Positions 33,448 to 43,964 of a stretch of 64,000 bases of DNA are shown piece after piece; positions within the stretch are counted from its first letter, which is position 1; each line of letters starts with the position of its first letter. The position numbers and the translations under genes were made by a program. The notes under the pieces are model-generated. The model saw nothing but the letters and a program-made list of their open reading frames with translations, did no database searches and was not told where the DNA came from. The stretch lies in NCBI GenBank assembly GCA_950022295.1, contig OX465598.1, positions 122,371,001 through 122,435,000 on the forward strand, given 5' to 3'. The DNA is from Bromus sterilis (lineage: Eukaryota; Streptophyta; Magnoliopsida; Poales; Poaceae).

Positions 33448-33492
33448 TCAGGGTTATTAATATTGTCAAAACAAAAAAATCAGGGTTATTAA
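33448..33492 (+). repeat. 32-bp insertion with 13-bp direct duplication in exon 3
   Basis: TCAGGGTTATTAA occurs at 33448-33460 and 33480-33492, with 19 filler bases between. The 32 extra bases shift the frame; without them exon 3 is exactly 91 codons. It looks like break-repair filler or a small insertion footprint. Confidence 0.8.
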
Positions 33493-34843
33493 TGGCCACA
33501 AGTGGGGTAGAGCTTGCCTCTCCAGTGATTGAACCTCAAAAAATTATGTTAAGTACTTGTCGAATCAATTTGGTGAGTTATCAATGTCTGGCTCGCTTCC
33601 TTACAAAGTTGAGATAAATAAATGCCACGGTTTGAATTGTTTTAATCTGTCCATGGAACCATATCCTAAAAAAATTATATGTATTTTATTCATTTTCACT
33701 TTAAATTTGTGCTAGGCTGGAATTGGAGGCCCGCTTGTGGATCTTGATGGAAACTTTGTTGGAATGAACAGCTATCCTAGTGGCCAAGAAATGACTCCTT
33801 TCATACAAAGGGTTCTAATTCTTAAATTGCTGGTCAATTATGGGATAATCAGGTACGTACACTTGCAGTATTTATGAATCGCACATCTGTGCGGCACATC
33901 TGTGCGGCTCTATCGCGTCCAATCTCACATCCTCTCCTATTTGAGCCTGTGTATAGCATACCATTATGAATGGTTGCAAGTATTATCACAATAAGCTGCT
34001 GTGTTAGCTATGTGGTACTACTCTATCCATTTTGGCATCTCTAGATTGGGGTTCTTGTTTCAGTGCTGGTGCTAACTGCTAATGCATTTTTCTACTAAAG
34101 GCAATTGAAGTTACATTGTTGATACCCGTATTTTCTCCTTTTGCTGTGAAACATGCCTGTAACCATTTGACTCTTTGTTCTATATGTATGATTTTCAATA
34201 TCTTACATGTATGAGTTGTCATGGTAGATTTTTTAAATTGTGCTGCAGGAGGGGAATTAAGCGTAGGATTGATAGTACTAGAGCAGGAAGTACAAGTGAG
34301 ATACAAAAATCCTCGACACCTAGTAACTCTTCAACAAGAGGTGAGGAAAACAGTTGTAGGTTATAATTAGATAATACCCTAAGGTGAGGTGTGGCCATCC
34401 GTTTGAAGGTCGCCACACCTCGAGGTAAGGAGGAAGAGGAAACATGAAAGTACGTAGGGTGATATCTTTTTGCTTCCATTACGTCATACAGGATCCTCCT
34501 ATTATATAAGGCCTACCAAAACCAAGTAACAAATTTAAAGTCTTGTCTCTAATTAGCTCAGAGCCAAGCTACACTTTACCGTCCAGTTTAAATGATAAAG
34601 TACCCAACAGGGAGATTACGGGGATCCTGTTCCTAATTTAGGCATGTGTTCATCTTCATATGGTCCATTGGACAATGAAATTTCTTTGCTAAATTTTCTA
34701 AATTAAACTGCTAGATGCTAATAGTTTCTCTTGGCAACTAACTTATATGGTATGAATTTTGCTTGAGTATTCCCATATTCTGCACATTTTAACCAGTTCA
34801 GCAACCACTAACAAATTTTGTATCATGCTTGTTTCAACACTAG

Positions 34844-36592
34844 GCACACACAGGGTTAATTCCATTGAAGATGTATTCAACGGTGATAAATGGACCGAAC
34901 TCCCTAAAGGTGTTGCTTCACAATTGTTGCGGAGTGTTGTCTCACTGGCTTCATTCAATGGTACTTACACTGGTGACTTTTGCATATTTTTGTTTGAACA
35001 TAACTAATGAAAGGAATATGATCCCTGTAGGAGATGCAACGGTTTTTTCTTGCACCGGGTTTGTTATAAAGTGCAATCAATCCTCTGCAAGAATTATCAC
35101 TTCAGCAAGTTTGATTAGAACTTCTCATGATGCTCACAGTATTATTACTAACTTGAGGGTTGTTACCAATAATCACTATTTATTATTTTTGGATTCTACT
35201 TAAGATGGTGTTAACCATAACCTCATTGTTGCAGATTGAAGTGTGCCTTCAACCTGAATTTCGAGTCATAGGGATGTTGAAAATGTACAATTTACAGTAC
35301 AACCTAGCTTGTGTTGACATCGTAGGGTACTGGAATCTTCTTCCACTGGAGACCAGGTTAAATCCTGCACCCATCACAAATCAAATGGATGTAATAGCTG
35401 TGGGATGCCTTTTTGATCGATTCAAACTAATGGTCACGAGGGGGAAACTTTTGCTGCGTGAAAGCAAACTTGATTGCAAATCACTTAGGGTCTCCACTTG
35501 TAAAACCAGCAAGGTTTTTTATGGATTTCCAATTATTTTAGAAATACCAGTAACTTGATTCTATTAAACTACATTGTCATATTTACCTACGAAACTTGGG
35601 GTGTCACTTTTGTTTTGCTAGGCTGGGATAGGTGGCCCTCTAATTGATACTCACGGGAATCTTCTTGGAATGAACTTCTATCATCACAAAGAAACACCGT
35701 TCCTCCCGTACGATGCGATTGACAATGTATCATGGTATCGCTTTTACATTTACATTTAAAATTACAAATTGTGTGTGTCTACCTTTTCAAGCCATAAATA
35801 TCCAGGTTTAGGAGAGTAATTTTCGTGAGTTTGAGCATTTATCTTTTCTAACTGAAAGTTTGGATCGTTACAATCTAGGATCTTTCTGTTTTCACTTCCT
35901 TGAATCATTTTCATTGTATAATATTATGTAGGCTGAACCCCTGCTTGAGCTGACATGACAATGATGACCATGTTATGCACATTTTCATCTGACAATAATC
36001 ATGTTATGCACTTCTTACTATGGTTCATCCTCCTTTTCCAAAAAAAACTTCTTACTATGGTTGCATTGCATGGTTGCCAATTACTCCCTCCGTTCCAAAT
36101 TAGTTGAGATATACAAATGGAAGTCAACTAATTTGAAACGGGGGGAGTATTTTTTACTATGGTTGCATGCTTATGATGTTCCTCGTAGTTTGTCCTCTAG
36201 TCTGCAGTTGGTCATTTGTGATGCATCAAGCATATTTCGCTGGTTAAAGCTAATTGCTCTTCTGTTGAAACTGTGGATTGCACAGGCACATGGATCGTAC
36301 TTGGAATCATTTTTACATTTTCCACAAGGAAGCTGATACTATTGAGTGTGATGGGAATCCTCCCCCGCAAGAAAAGATAAACAGGTAGGATTCTTTTCAA
36401 CACATTACTCACCAATTATAGGTGTTGTTTCCACTTGAAGTTATTAATTCACTAACATACAAAAATCTTACCAACAGATGGCCTTTTCCCAAGCCCAAGC
36501 CACCATTTTTCCACTCGCCAAAACACAAGCAAAACAGGCCCACGCATATTTATAAGAGTCGCTTCGTTAAGGCGAATGCTGTGGAAGTATAG
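34844..36592 (+). CDS. Second trypsin/HtrA-like module (3' half of the gene), structurally intact
   Basis: Exons 6-11 (34844-34960, 35031-35158, 35235-35513, 35622-35734, 36286-36384, 36478-36592) are open, phase-consistent and without insertions in coding sequence. They encode the module from THRVNSIEDVF to the C-terminus FVKANAVEV. Catalytic positions are replaced: TSASL for the His motif, YNLACVDI where HtrA proteins have an Asp, and AGIGGP for GNSGGP. The C-terminal tail (exons 10-11) is Pro/Lys/His-rich. If transcribed from inside the gene, this half could still make a non-catalytic protein; whether it does is unknown. Confidence 0.6.
36084..36147. mobile_element. Stowaway MITE in intron 9
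   Basis: 64 bp, CTCCCTCCGTTCC...GAAACGGGGGGAG, flanked by TA on both sides (36082-36083, 36148-36149). Confidence 0.85.
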
Positions 36593-37046
36593 GAATGGAC
36601 TTTTCAATCGTAGTATGAAAGTTCTTCCCTTGGTGTTGTTGCTCGAGTTGCACCAGTGTTGGTCTGTTGCATATCTGGGTAGTAACTTGTAACTGACGTG
36701 TTGAACTCATCAAGTAGCAGCAGGGTAGGGGGTGCTCCCGCTACTCCTATCCTGTCATTGAGTGAATCATTGATGATTTGTGGCTGCCCTGTCAGTCTAT
36801 GAGGGTGATCAAACCAAAGATTCCTTCGGTTAGTGTAAATCATAGTATATGTTGTCATAGACATATGAACTGCTTCCACACACAAAAAAGGTCACTGCTT
36901 GCTTATCTGATTGTGTCTAAAGATATTTGTGTTGCTTAAAAGTTATTTAACGCTCTCTGCGTCTCGGGTGGGTTGGCTCTCGCCATCAAGGGCCAGCCCA
37001 TAGCAATCTGTACAAAATTCCTCTGTATCTGTACCAATCCATAGTA

Positions 37047-37139
37047 CTCCCTCCGATCCAAATTAATTGACACAGACTTAGTATAACTTTGTACTAGACT
37101 TGTACTAAGTGTGCGTCAATTAATATGGACCGGAGGGAG
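37047..37139. mobile_element. Stowaway MITE downstream of the protease-like gene
   Basis: 93 bp, CTCCCTCCGATCCAAATTAA...TTAATATGGACCGGAGGGAG, flanked by TA (37045-37046, 37140-37141). Tc1/mariner-type, non-coding. Confidence 0.9.
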
Positions 37140-37165
37140 TAGTATATGTCGCACGATGCTAACAT

Positions 37166-38162
37166 TTAGACCAGTGCGGGGCTGCAGGGTGATGCCCACC
37201 TTGCTGAAGATCTCTTCGTTGATGAGGTTATGTGTGTGGGGGGGGGGGGGGGGACGGGGTGCTCGAACCTTGGAGGTGGCCTTGGGTTTGCAGCCGTCAT
37301 GACTATGTTTGCTCGATGTAAATATGCTCGTGCAAGACTCATTGCCACCTGTAGGCCAGGAGGGTTCTGAAACTTCACATCGACTCGTATGATGTCAGTC
37401 AACCCGGATGTGAAAAATTGAACCTCTTGTGACATGGAGAGGGGGTTGAAACGAATCACTTTGTACTCTACAACAAAACTTGTTTGCTTGAAGCGTGCAA
37501 GTTCGCCTAGAGAATTGGTCTAAATAGGAATGATGAACCTCATGTTATAACACTCCTTGAAGTGAGTCCAAGATGGGGTTTCTTCATCGCCCTCAAGATG
37601 GATGTACCATTTTTCCGCTGCTCCTATCATGTGGTAGGTTGCTGGCCATACTTTGTATCCTTCTTGGATGTGTTGACCCCAGAAAAATTGTTCGCACCGG
37701 TTTAAGGTCATCCATGCAATTGAATGTGGGAAATTTCAATCTGTCGTATCACGACGACACAAGCGTAGTATCTCGAACATGGGCCACTGATGGTGGACCC
37801 TGCAAAACGGGAGGGGGTGGATAGCATCAGTTAGGGAAACAAAAATACTAGTTGCAAGTTTGGAGGGATCGTCTGCAAGCCCGGTGACCCACGAGATGAT
37901 ACTTAGGACCTAGGTAGTTGTCGTGCTATAACCGAGGGCGTGTATTTCATGGTCATCACTAGATCAGCTGCTATGTTGCCACTCAAGAATGACAAAGAGG
38001 AAAGACGCTGCAAGATGTCGTCACCTCCTCCCAACACCCCTGGCCTATGTTCTAGTGACTTGAGTCATGAATCCAACCATGCAAAGTCCTTGCTAAATTT
38101 AGTGCTCTGCGCTTCACTGGGATTCATCCTCTTTTCGGGCGCATCCTCAGCCATGTTGGTTG
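37166..38162 (-). pseudogene. Ty3/gypsy gag remnant
   Basis: Minus-strand pieces read as a retrotransposon gag domain: FPTFNCMDD near 37735, CEQFFWGQHIQEGYKVW, AAEKWYIHLEGDEETPSWTHF, then after a stop at about 37518 LGELARFKQTSFVVEY and FTSGLTDIIRVDVKF to about 37290. The N-terminal part begins MAEDAPEKRMNPSE near 38153. It has stops, a small deletion near FPTFN, and a 17-base G run near 37235. No pol follows, so it is a truncated relic of a family different from A and B. Confidence 0.7.
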
Positions 38163-38176
38163 GTTTTGATACCGAA
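38163..38176 (-). other. Degenerate primer-binding site of the gypsy gag remnant
   Basis: The minus strand reads CAACATTCGGTATCAAAACC immediately before the gag N-terminus. GGTATCAAAACC resembles the tRNA-Met primer site GGTATCAGAGCC, and CAACA would be the LTR end. The LTR remainder would occupy about 38177-38396, where the Mutator-like element inserted. Confidence 0.45.
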
Positions 38177-38405
38177 TGTTGCTATCGATGTTTTCTATGA
38201 AGGTTGTAGGGTGGGGCATTTACTGGACATGGCGTCACCAGCGTGCAGGCGCCATGGTCAATAGGGGGGTAGTGAGGAAAGTATGAGAGAATTAGGGAGG
38301 TAGAAGAGGAGTGCAGGTAGAGAATAGATATTTCATTGTTTTCTTCATCGGGATACATCCATAAACAAACCTTTTAGATGGATTACTGTTCAATGAAGTA
38401 ATTTC

Positions 38406-39519
38406 GAGTTAATTGCGCCAAACCACGACAATTCGGGATAGGATTGTAGAAAACACAGTTTTTCATTTTTTCTGCGAAAACCACTAATTTTTTTGCTAAT
38501 CTTTTGCAAATACCACAGATCATCCAATTTGCTTCGTTTAAGTACAATTATGACATGTGGGACCCGCTTGTAAGGATGATGTGGAACAATCACAACTATA
38601 TTTTTCAGAAAACCCCCTCGAAAAATAAAATTAAAAGCAATCAAGTCCTCTTCTTCCTCCCCCCGGGATGTGGCCGCGGCTGCTCATCCCGTTGGACTGG
38701 CACGCTCCGCGACCCGCCGCGCCTGCCCGTGCGCCGTCGGGCGACGGTGCACTGGAACGCCGCCACGTCCTTGCGCCGCCGCGCCCGCCTGTGCCCGTCC
38801 TTGCGCCGCTGCGCCCGCCTGTGCCCGTGCGTCGTCGGGTGCGCTGGAGCGCCGCCACGCCCCGCGCCCGCCTGTGCGTCGTCGGGTGCGCTGGATTGCC
38901 GCCACGCCTCGCGCCCGCCTGTGCCCGTCCGTGTGCCGCCGCGCATGCCCGTGCGTCTTCGGGCGCGCTGGAGCTCCGCCACGCCCCGCGGCCGCCCATG
39001 CGCCGTCGGGCGCTCTGGTGTATCGCCGTGCCACGCCCACGCTAGGAGCTACCATCCATCCATCCATCAACGCCAGAAGCTGCCATCCACCCATCAGTTG
39101 CCTACACAAGTGCGTGAGGAGCAGGGGCAGGGGAGCTACTGCCCCTTGACTGCATGCGCGAGGAGAGCAAGGAGGAGGCCGGCCTGTCGCGGGCGGCGGC
39201 GGCGCCTCTCGCCGGAGACGGTCGACGTGCCTCCCCGCGGCGGCGGCGACACAACAGCAGGGGCTGCTCCCTCATGGTTCCGACTAGGAGAGGGAGAGGA
39301 CCCGATTGCTTTTTTAAAAATATTTAGGGATCTTTTTGTAAAATATTATGCTTATAGGTAGGTCTCACCTGCCAGAAATGTGATCAAAACCAGCTAAGTA
39401 CGTGATTTGTAGTTTTTGCAAAAGATTAGCAAAAATATTAGTGGTTTTCGCAGAAAAAACGAAAAATTGTGTTTTCTGCAATCCTATTCCGAATTGTTGT
39501 GGTTTTTTGCAATTAACTC
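38406..39519. mobile_element. Mutator-like element with ~115-bp inverted repeats and GC-rich core (1,114 bp)
   Basis: Both ends begin GAGTTAATTGC and stay closely similar in inverted orientation for ~115 bp (including CTGCGAAAACCACTAAT and TTGCTAATCTTTTGCAAA). Flanks carry the 9-bp duplication AGTAATTTC (38397-38405, 39520-39528). The middle (about 38660-39280) is very GC-rich with degenerate ~45-60 bp tandem repeats (GTGCGCTGGAGCGCCGCCACG type). A 285-codon frame crosses it but is Ala/Arg/Pro/Cys low complexity, and other frames are equally open. The layout resembles a Pack-MULE; the source of the core is not recognisable. Confidence 0.85.
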
Positions 39520-39528
39520 AGTAATTTC

Positions 39529-40156
39529 ACATACATGGATACTTCTAGACTAAGTTGAGTCCATCTAAGAGACAACCTGGATACTTGTACTAGGACTCAT
39601 ACACACTGAATACTTCTAGACTTCCCCGCAAAAAAATACTCTAGAAGAAAAAAATACTTCTAAACTAAGCTTAAGAAGCAACTCCGCTGTTGGGACTCAT
39701 ACATACTCTGGATAATTCTAGACTAATCTTATGACACAACTAGACTCTTAAGATGCCACAACACAAGCAAAGTAGTTCCAGATCAAATGTTTTTTGTTCA
39801 GAAATGTGTGTTGAGTAAATGTTGTGAAATGAATCAATCACTAAGGAAGCTCATAACATAGGATTAATGCAATTTCTTCTAACAGGACTGAGCAGTAAAC
39901 AGAGCTAACAAAGTAATCGACTGTTAGTATTTCAAGGATGTCAATATCAGTCATCAATTCTAAAAATGTGGCTATTATAAAGTACGAGCACTAACCTTCC
40001 ATAATGGTAATTTCACTAGGTTCTTTTCTATTCAGAAGTGTCAGTTCAGAAGTAATGGATAGCAGGAGCATATATTCAGCGACAGATATTAGTGGACTCC
40101 TAGAAAAGTAGTACTACCAATCTCCAATGGTATATAGTAATCAAAAGCGAAACTGT
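39529..40156. other. Intergenic sequence
   Basis: AT-rich. Short diverged repeats of ATACTTCTAGACTAA and GGACTCATACA occur at 39540-39740. No gene or bounded element seen. Confidence 0.4.
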
Positions 40157-40158
40157 TA

Positions 40159-40416
40159 CTCTCTCTCCATTCCACAATGTAGTGCATATTTTGATTTAAG
40201 AAAGTCAAACATGTCTCTATTTGACCAAAATTATACAAAAAAGTACTAATATATAAATACTAAAATTACTATCATTAGATTCATAATGATGTGTATTTAT
40301 ATATTATATGTATTTTATATTTATATGTCAATAGTTTATTCTATAAACTTGATCGAACGTAGAAATGTTTGACTTTCTTAAATCAAAATATGCACTACAT
40401 TATGAAACGGAGGGAA
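40159..40416. mobile_element. Stowaway-like MITE with long inverted repeats (258 bp)
   Basis: CTCTCTCTCCATTCCACAA... and ...TTATGAAACGGAGGGAA form ends whose pairing extends through AATGTAGTGCATATTTTGATT and its complement. TA flanks at 40157-40158 and 40417-40418. Confidence 0.8.
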
Positions 40417-40541
40417 TATATTCTAATATTCCCTCAGTTCTGGTGTAGCAGGCCAACGCGTATTTTAAGATCATTAATTTAACTAACAAAATATGAGTTA
40501 TATGCCAAAAAGTATGTCATGAGGAACTTCTTTCACATATA

Positions 40542-40945
40542 GGGCCTGTTTGGGACTATACCACTTCACAAAAATTAGCTCCACTTCACTAAATTCATTT
40601 TAGAGAAGTTTTATGTAGGAGTCGTAGATTTATCAAGAAAAAGTTTTATCATGTTTGATTTTCAACTAGCTCCAGTTTTAAGAATAAAAAAATTGATGGA
40701 AAAGATCTATCTGATTGGTTGATGAAGAGGTATCCACTTACTCGTGGCATTGATAGGTAATTTTCCTCCAACTCCAGCTTCTAGATTTTGTCTGAAGCAC
40801 CCCTGAAGAGCTTCACAAAAAACAGGGAGTTATACTCCAGATTCTAGTTATTTGTGAAGCATCATATCATAGAGTTATCCCGTTTGGCTTGCGTTTCTTG
40901 GAGCGAAGCTAAATTTTAGGGAGCGGAACAGTCCCAAACAAGCCC
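40542..40945. mobile_element. MITE with GGGC(C)TGTTTGGGAC ends (404 bp)
   Basis: Begins GGGCCTGTTTGGGAC and ends GTCCCAAACAAGCCC, an inverted repeat; flanked by ATA on each side. The ends resemble grass PIF/Harbinger or hAT MITEs; a 3-bp duplication favours the former, but the superfamily is unsure. Interior AT-rich, non-coding. Confidence 0.65.
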
Positions 40946-41122
40946 ATAACTTCTACTTTCGTTGGCCAAAAGTTGATGATCTAGGAAAACGCACAGGCCT
41001 TCTATACCATAACGGAGGTGGTAGTATTTCATACCATAACTTCTACTTTCGTTGGCCAAAAGTTGATGATCTAGGAAAACGCACAGGCCTTCTATACCAT
41101 AACGGAGGTGGTAGTATTTCAT
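40946..41122 (+). repeat. Tandem duplication, 90-bp unit, two copies
   Basis: The sequence starting ATAACTTCTACTTTCGTTGG and ending GGTAGTATTTCATA occurs twice in a row with a period of exactly 90 bp and no difference that I can see. It starts at the right edge of the preceding MITE. Confidence 0.9.
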
Positions 41123-42542
41123 ATTTATCCCTGGTCTTAGCATACATGCAAAGACATCAGGTTCTGACGACTTAGATGACAAGGTACCTTAGCAGTCCAG
41201 TGAGAAGTACTTGCTAAGTTTGGTATAGCCCCTTACAAGATTCCTAAAAAGGGCAGAATTATTATTGGTGTCTCACTTTATTTTTTGGTAAATGGAATGT
41301 CAACTAAGCAGCATGTTTAATCAACCTAATTCTTATCTGACATAATATTATAGCAACAATGTTGTCGAACCTATTTATTTCATTCTATTGTTAAACCCTC
41401 ACCTGCTGGAAAAACTCTTAATGAAACTTGCAGGTCAGCTATAAAGGTTATCATACTTCAGATAAGCTCAATGTTCAAGTAATCTGTTTGTTTCGTCAAG
41501 CAGGGAGTTAAAACGGTATATTTAGTAGAAATTTAGGAAAAGCCATATTGCAAATATGGCCTATCCATTTTAGCTAGGAAAAACCATTGTTTAACAAAAA
41601 ACAAAGAAACATAACATTGGAACACATGCTATATTGCAGCACTCTTCTCTATTTTATCTACTCTATCGAGGAGATAGCAGATAATGAAAAAAATAAAAAA
41701 CACGATAATGTAATTACAATGAAACTGTCCTTGCTGATACTGAGGCTAACATACCTCATACCTGGGAAGAACATCAAACATGCAAAATGAAGTCTTAAGC
41801 AGCAAAGGTTTCACAGAACTGAATGTACGCTAATATGGCACTATGTGTAGTTTAAGTCATACACTCATACCACAAAAGAAATGCTCCTTGCTTATCAAAG
41901 AAATGTTCGCCGCGTACCACTTACCAGGACTGCAGGTCAAGCAACACCGCTGCATGAATTAATATGCTCTTTTTTCATTAAGGAGAAACTCCAGAGTGTC
42001 GTAAAGCTATATATAGATTCCCATGACCCTTAATCAAGGAAGATATCATATTATTATAACTGATAAGAAAATGCTCATAGGGGAAACCATAATCCATAGC
42101 ATGCTGCATGTAGTAGAAGACTGGACTCGTGAATGTTTCGTGTGTCACTTAAAGAATGATGCCCAGAACACCTATGCAGGTGATACGACCAGACATCATG
42201 GACCACTCATAACTATCATATGTTGAAATGTAATGAAGAAACACAAAGTCATGAAATGAACTAAGTAGTCAGAAGGATGTGATAATGTGAATTAGTACAA
42301 TAAGTCCTTATAGGAAATGAGCAGCGAACAATGCTAAGAAACTAATTGATTGAATGGAACAATCTACTCTTAGTAGCACAGAGCTATACATAGCTGGAAT
42401 GCTGGTTAGCGGAATATCTCTCAAAGTGGTACTAACTGGATCACCTATAGGCTAAACCTGACAACAAAATTCAGACAGTCTATACACGACTCACTTGGAA
42501 AAAGCACGTAGTGCTCTCAAACACATTATTTTTTAGAAGAAT
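41123..42542. other. Intergenic sequence and probable 3' region of the O-fucosyltransferase gene
   Basis: AT-rich with only short random frames. The part nearest 42543 would contain the 3' untranslated region of the minus-strand gene. No element with clear ends seen. Confidence 0.4.
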
Positions 42543-43964
42543 TCAGCGGAGCACCTCAACCTTCTTCTTCCCCTTGAGGAAGACCTCCCTGTCAACTAGC
42601 TCGCGCATGTACCCATCAAACTTCACAGGAACTCCAGCATTGAGCCTCTTCATCTCCACGAACCACTTGCTGTCTTTCCCCCAGAACCTCTGAAACTCAT
42701 CCAGGTAATGCAAGTTGTTGTACTTTGCCTTAAGTGTCTCCACTGAGACCATGTTGATCCCCTCTCCCGCAATGTAAACCTGCCTTCCCACATCAACACC
42801 ATTCTCCATTCCCTGGATGAGGTCCTCAACACTGCCACCAACATGGACGGAATCGAAGTCTTGTTGCATACTTGAGATGATAGCATCGACAATGCTCATC
42901 AAACTTGGTGCCAAACGTATGGCATGGCGTGGCGGAGGAAGCACACGCTCTGCCTCACCCTCACACACATGATACCAGTAATTCCCTGGCTCAACGTCCC
43001 CAAATTTCCTTACAATCAGAGTGTCCTTAACCTTGGAGAACTTGGTGGGGGCAACCCTGGTGTCCTCAATAAGGCGGAGGCCGAGCTGGTCCTGCGCTCC
43101 CCACCTGTCCCAATCCTCCCAGAACCGTCTTTCCTCGATGATGCCCGCCACGGACGACCGGAGGTGGTCGACGTCGAAGTAGAAGGCGAGGCGCTTGCCC
43201 TCCTCGGGCATGCCGGCTGCTGTGTAGGAGGCCGCGAGGCAGAGGGTGAGGTCGAGGACGAGGGTGCGGTTGAGGTAGCGGGCCTCGGCGAGGGCGCAGA
43301 GGAGGCTGCGCATGTAGTGCGGCATGGGCTTGCAGCGGTCGCCGCCACCGTGGTAGGAGAGGTAGGTTGCGGCGGCGAACTGGGTGCGGGAGAGCGGCGG
43401 CGGGGGCGGGGCGGCGGTGGCGTTGGTGGCGCCGGGGCGAGGCTTGCGGGCGTTGGGGCCGGAGTGGTAATCGCCGATGGAGGTGACGGAGTAGGCGCAG
43501 GTGCGGGGGTCCCGCGCGATGACGAAGCGGCGGTAGTCCTTGGTGGTGGCGGTGGGGGAGGCGGAGGCGGAGAAGTTGGAGCGGGCGCGCCAGGCCATGT
43601 CGCAGGAAGCGGAGGGCGGATCGCCGGGGACGGGGCGGCCGAAGCGGGCGAAATGGACGGCGGGGAAGGCGTCGATGGCGCTGCGCATCATGAGGTGGAA
43701 GAGGCGCGGGCCGGCGCAGTCGAGCGGGGAGGAGAGGTCGCAGGAGGAGGCGTCCTCCTGCTCCTGCTCCTCATGGTCCTGGTGCTGCAGGTGGTGGTGG
43801 GGCGTGGAGGCGAGGGGGGCAGGGGTGTAGATGGAGATGGAGGGCGAGAGTGGGAGGCGGAGCAGGGTGAGGAGGAGGAAGGCGATGAGGATGATGGCGG
43901 CGGCGGCGTGCGCGGAGGAGGAAAGGAAGGCGCCGCGCCCCAGGAGCGGCCGGCTCGGATCCAT
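42543..43964 (-). CDS. O-fucosyltransferase family protein (473 aa)
   Basis: Single-exon gene with TGA complementary to 42543-42545. I start it at MDPSRPLLGRG (43962-43964); an upstream in-frame ATG would add 26 residues of poor quality before the membrane anchor. Residues ~20-36 (AAAAIILIAFLLLTLL) form one membrane segment near the N-terminus, so a type II Golgi protein is likely. The lumenal part has the conserved plant motifs YHGGGDRCKPMPHY, EARYLNRTLVLDLTLC, VKDTLIVRKFGDVEPGNYWY, CEGEAE and VPVKFDGYMRELVD, as in the plant GDP-fucose O-fucosyltransferase-like family (PF10250 type). The acceptor is unknown. Length fits the family. High GC at the 5' end is usual for grass genes. No breaks seen, so it looks functional. 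Confidence 0.85.
   Translation of the reverse strand: MDPSRPLLGRGAFLSSSAHAAAAIILIAFLLLTLLRLPLSPSISIYTPAPLASTPHHHLQHQDHEEQEQEDASSCDLSSPLDCAGPRLFHLMMRSAIDAFPAVHFARFGRPVPGDPPSASCDMAWRARSNFSASASPTATTKDYRRFVIARDPRTCAYSVTSIGDYHSGPNARKPRPGATNATAAPPPPPLSRTQFAAATYLSYHGGGDRCKPMPHYMRSLLCALAEARYLNRTLVLDLTLCLAASYTAAGMPEEGKRLAFYFDVDHLRSSVAGIIEERRFWEDWDRWGAQDQLGLRLIEDTRVAPTKFSKVKDTLIVRKFGDVEPGNYWYHVCEGEAERVLPPPRHAIRLAPSLMSIVDAIISSMQQDFDSVHVGGSVEDLIQGMENGVDVGRQVYIAGEGINMVSVETLKAKYNNLHYLDEFQRFWGKDSKWFVEMKRLNAGVPVKFDGYMRELVDREVFLKGKKKVEVLR

Larger units (their letters stand above)
31287..36592 (+). pseudogene. Tandem trypsin/HtrA-like protein gene (11 exons), first module disrupted by transposons
   Basis: Exons with GT-AG borders: 31287-31488, 31587-31629 + 32687-32765 (split by hAT), 32850-33018 + 33437-33572 (split by Mutator-type element), 33716-33852, 34249-34340, 34844-34960, 35031-35158, 35235-35513, 35622-35734, 36286-36384, 36478-36592 (TAG). 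With both insertions and a 32-bp duplication removed, all phases agree and the model encodes 558 aa. Two repeats follow one plan: LLRSVV(A/S)(I/L)ASF(D/N)G, a G-x-T strand, TSASL, a central domain, then AGIGGPL(V/I)D, which matches trypsin/HtrA folds. The catalytic Ser of GNSGGP is Ile in both, and the His position (TSAH) is Ser, so it is a pseudoprotease even apart from the insertions. ATG chosen because it follows an acceptor-like AG. Expression of the full protein looks impossible in this allele unless the insertions are spliced out. Confidence 0.75.

Noticed and set aside
38504..39361. 285-codon frame in the Mutator-like element
   Set aside because: Ala/Cys/Arg/Pro low complexity over a GC-rich tandem repeat, with long frames on both strands; starts inside the terminal inverted repeat.
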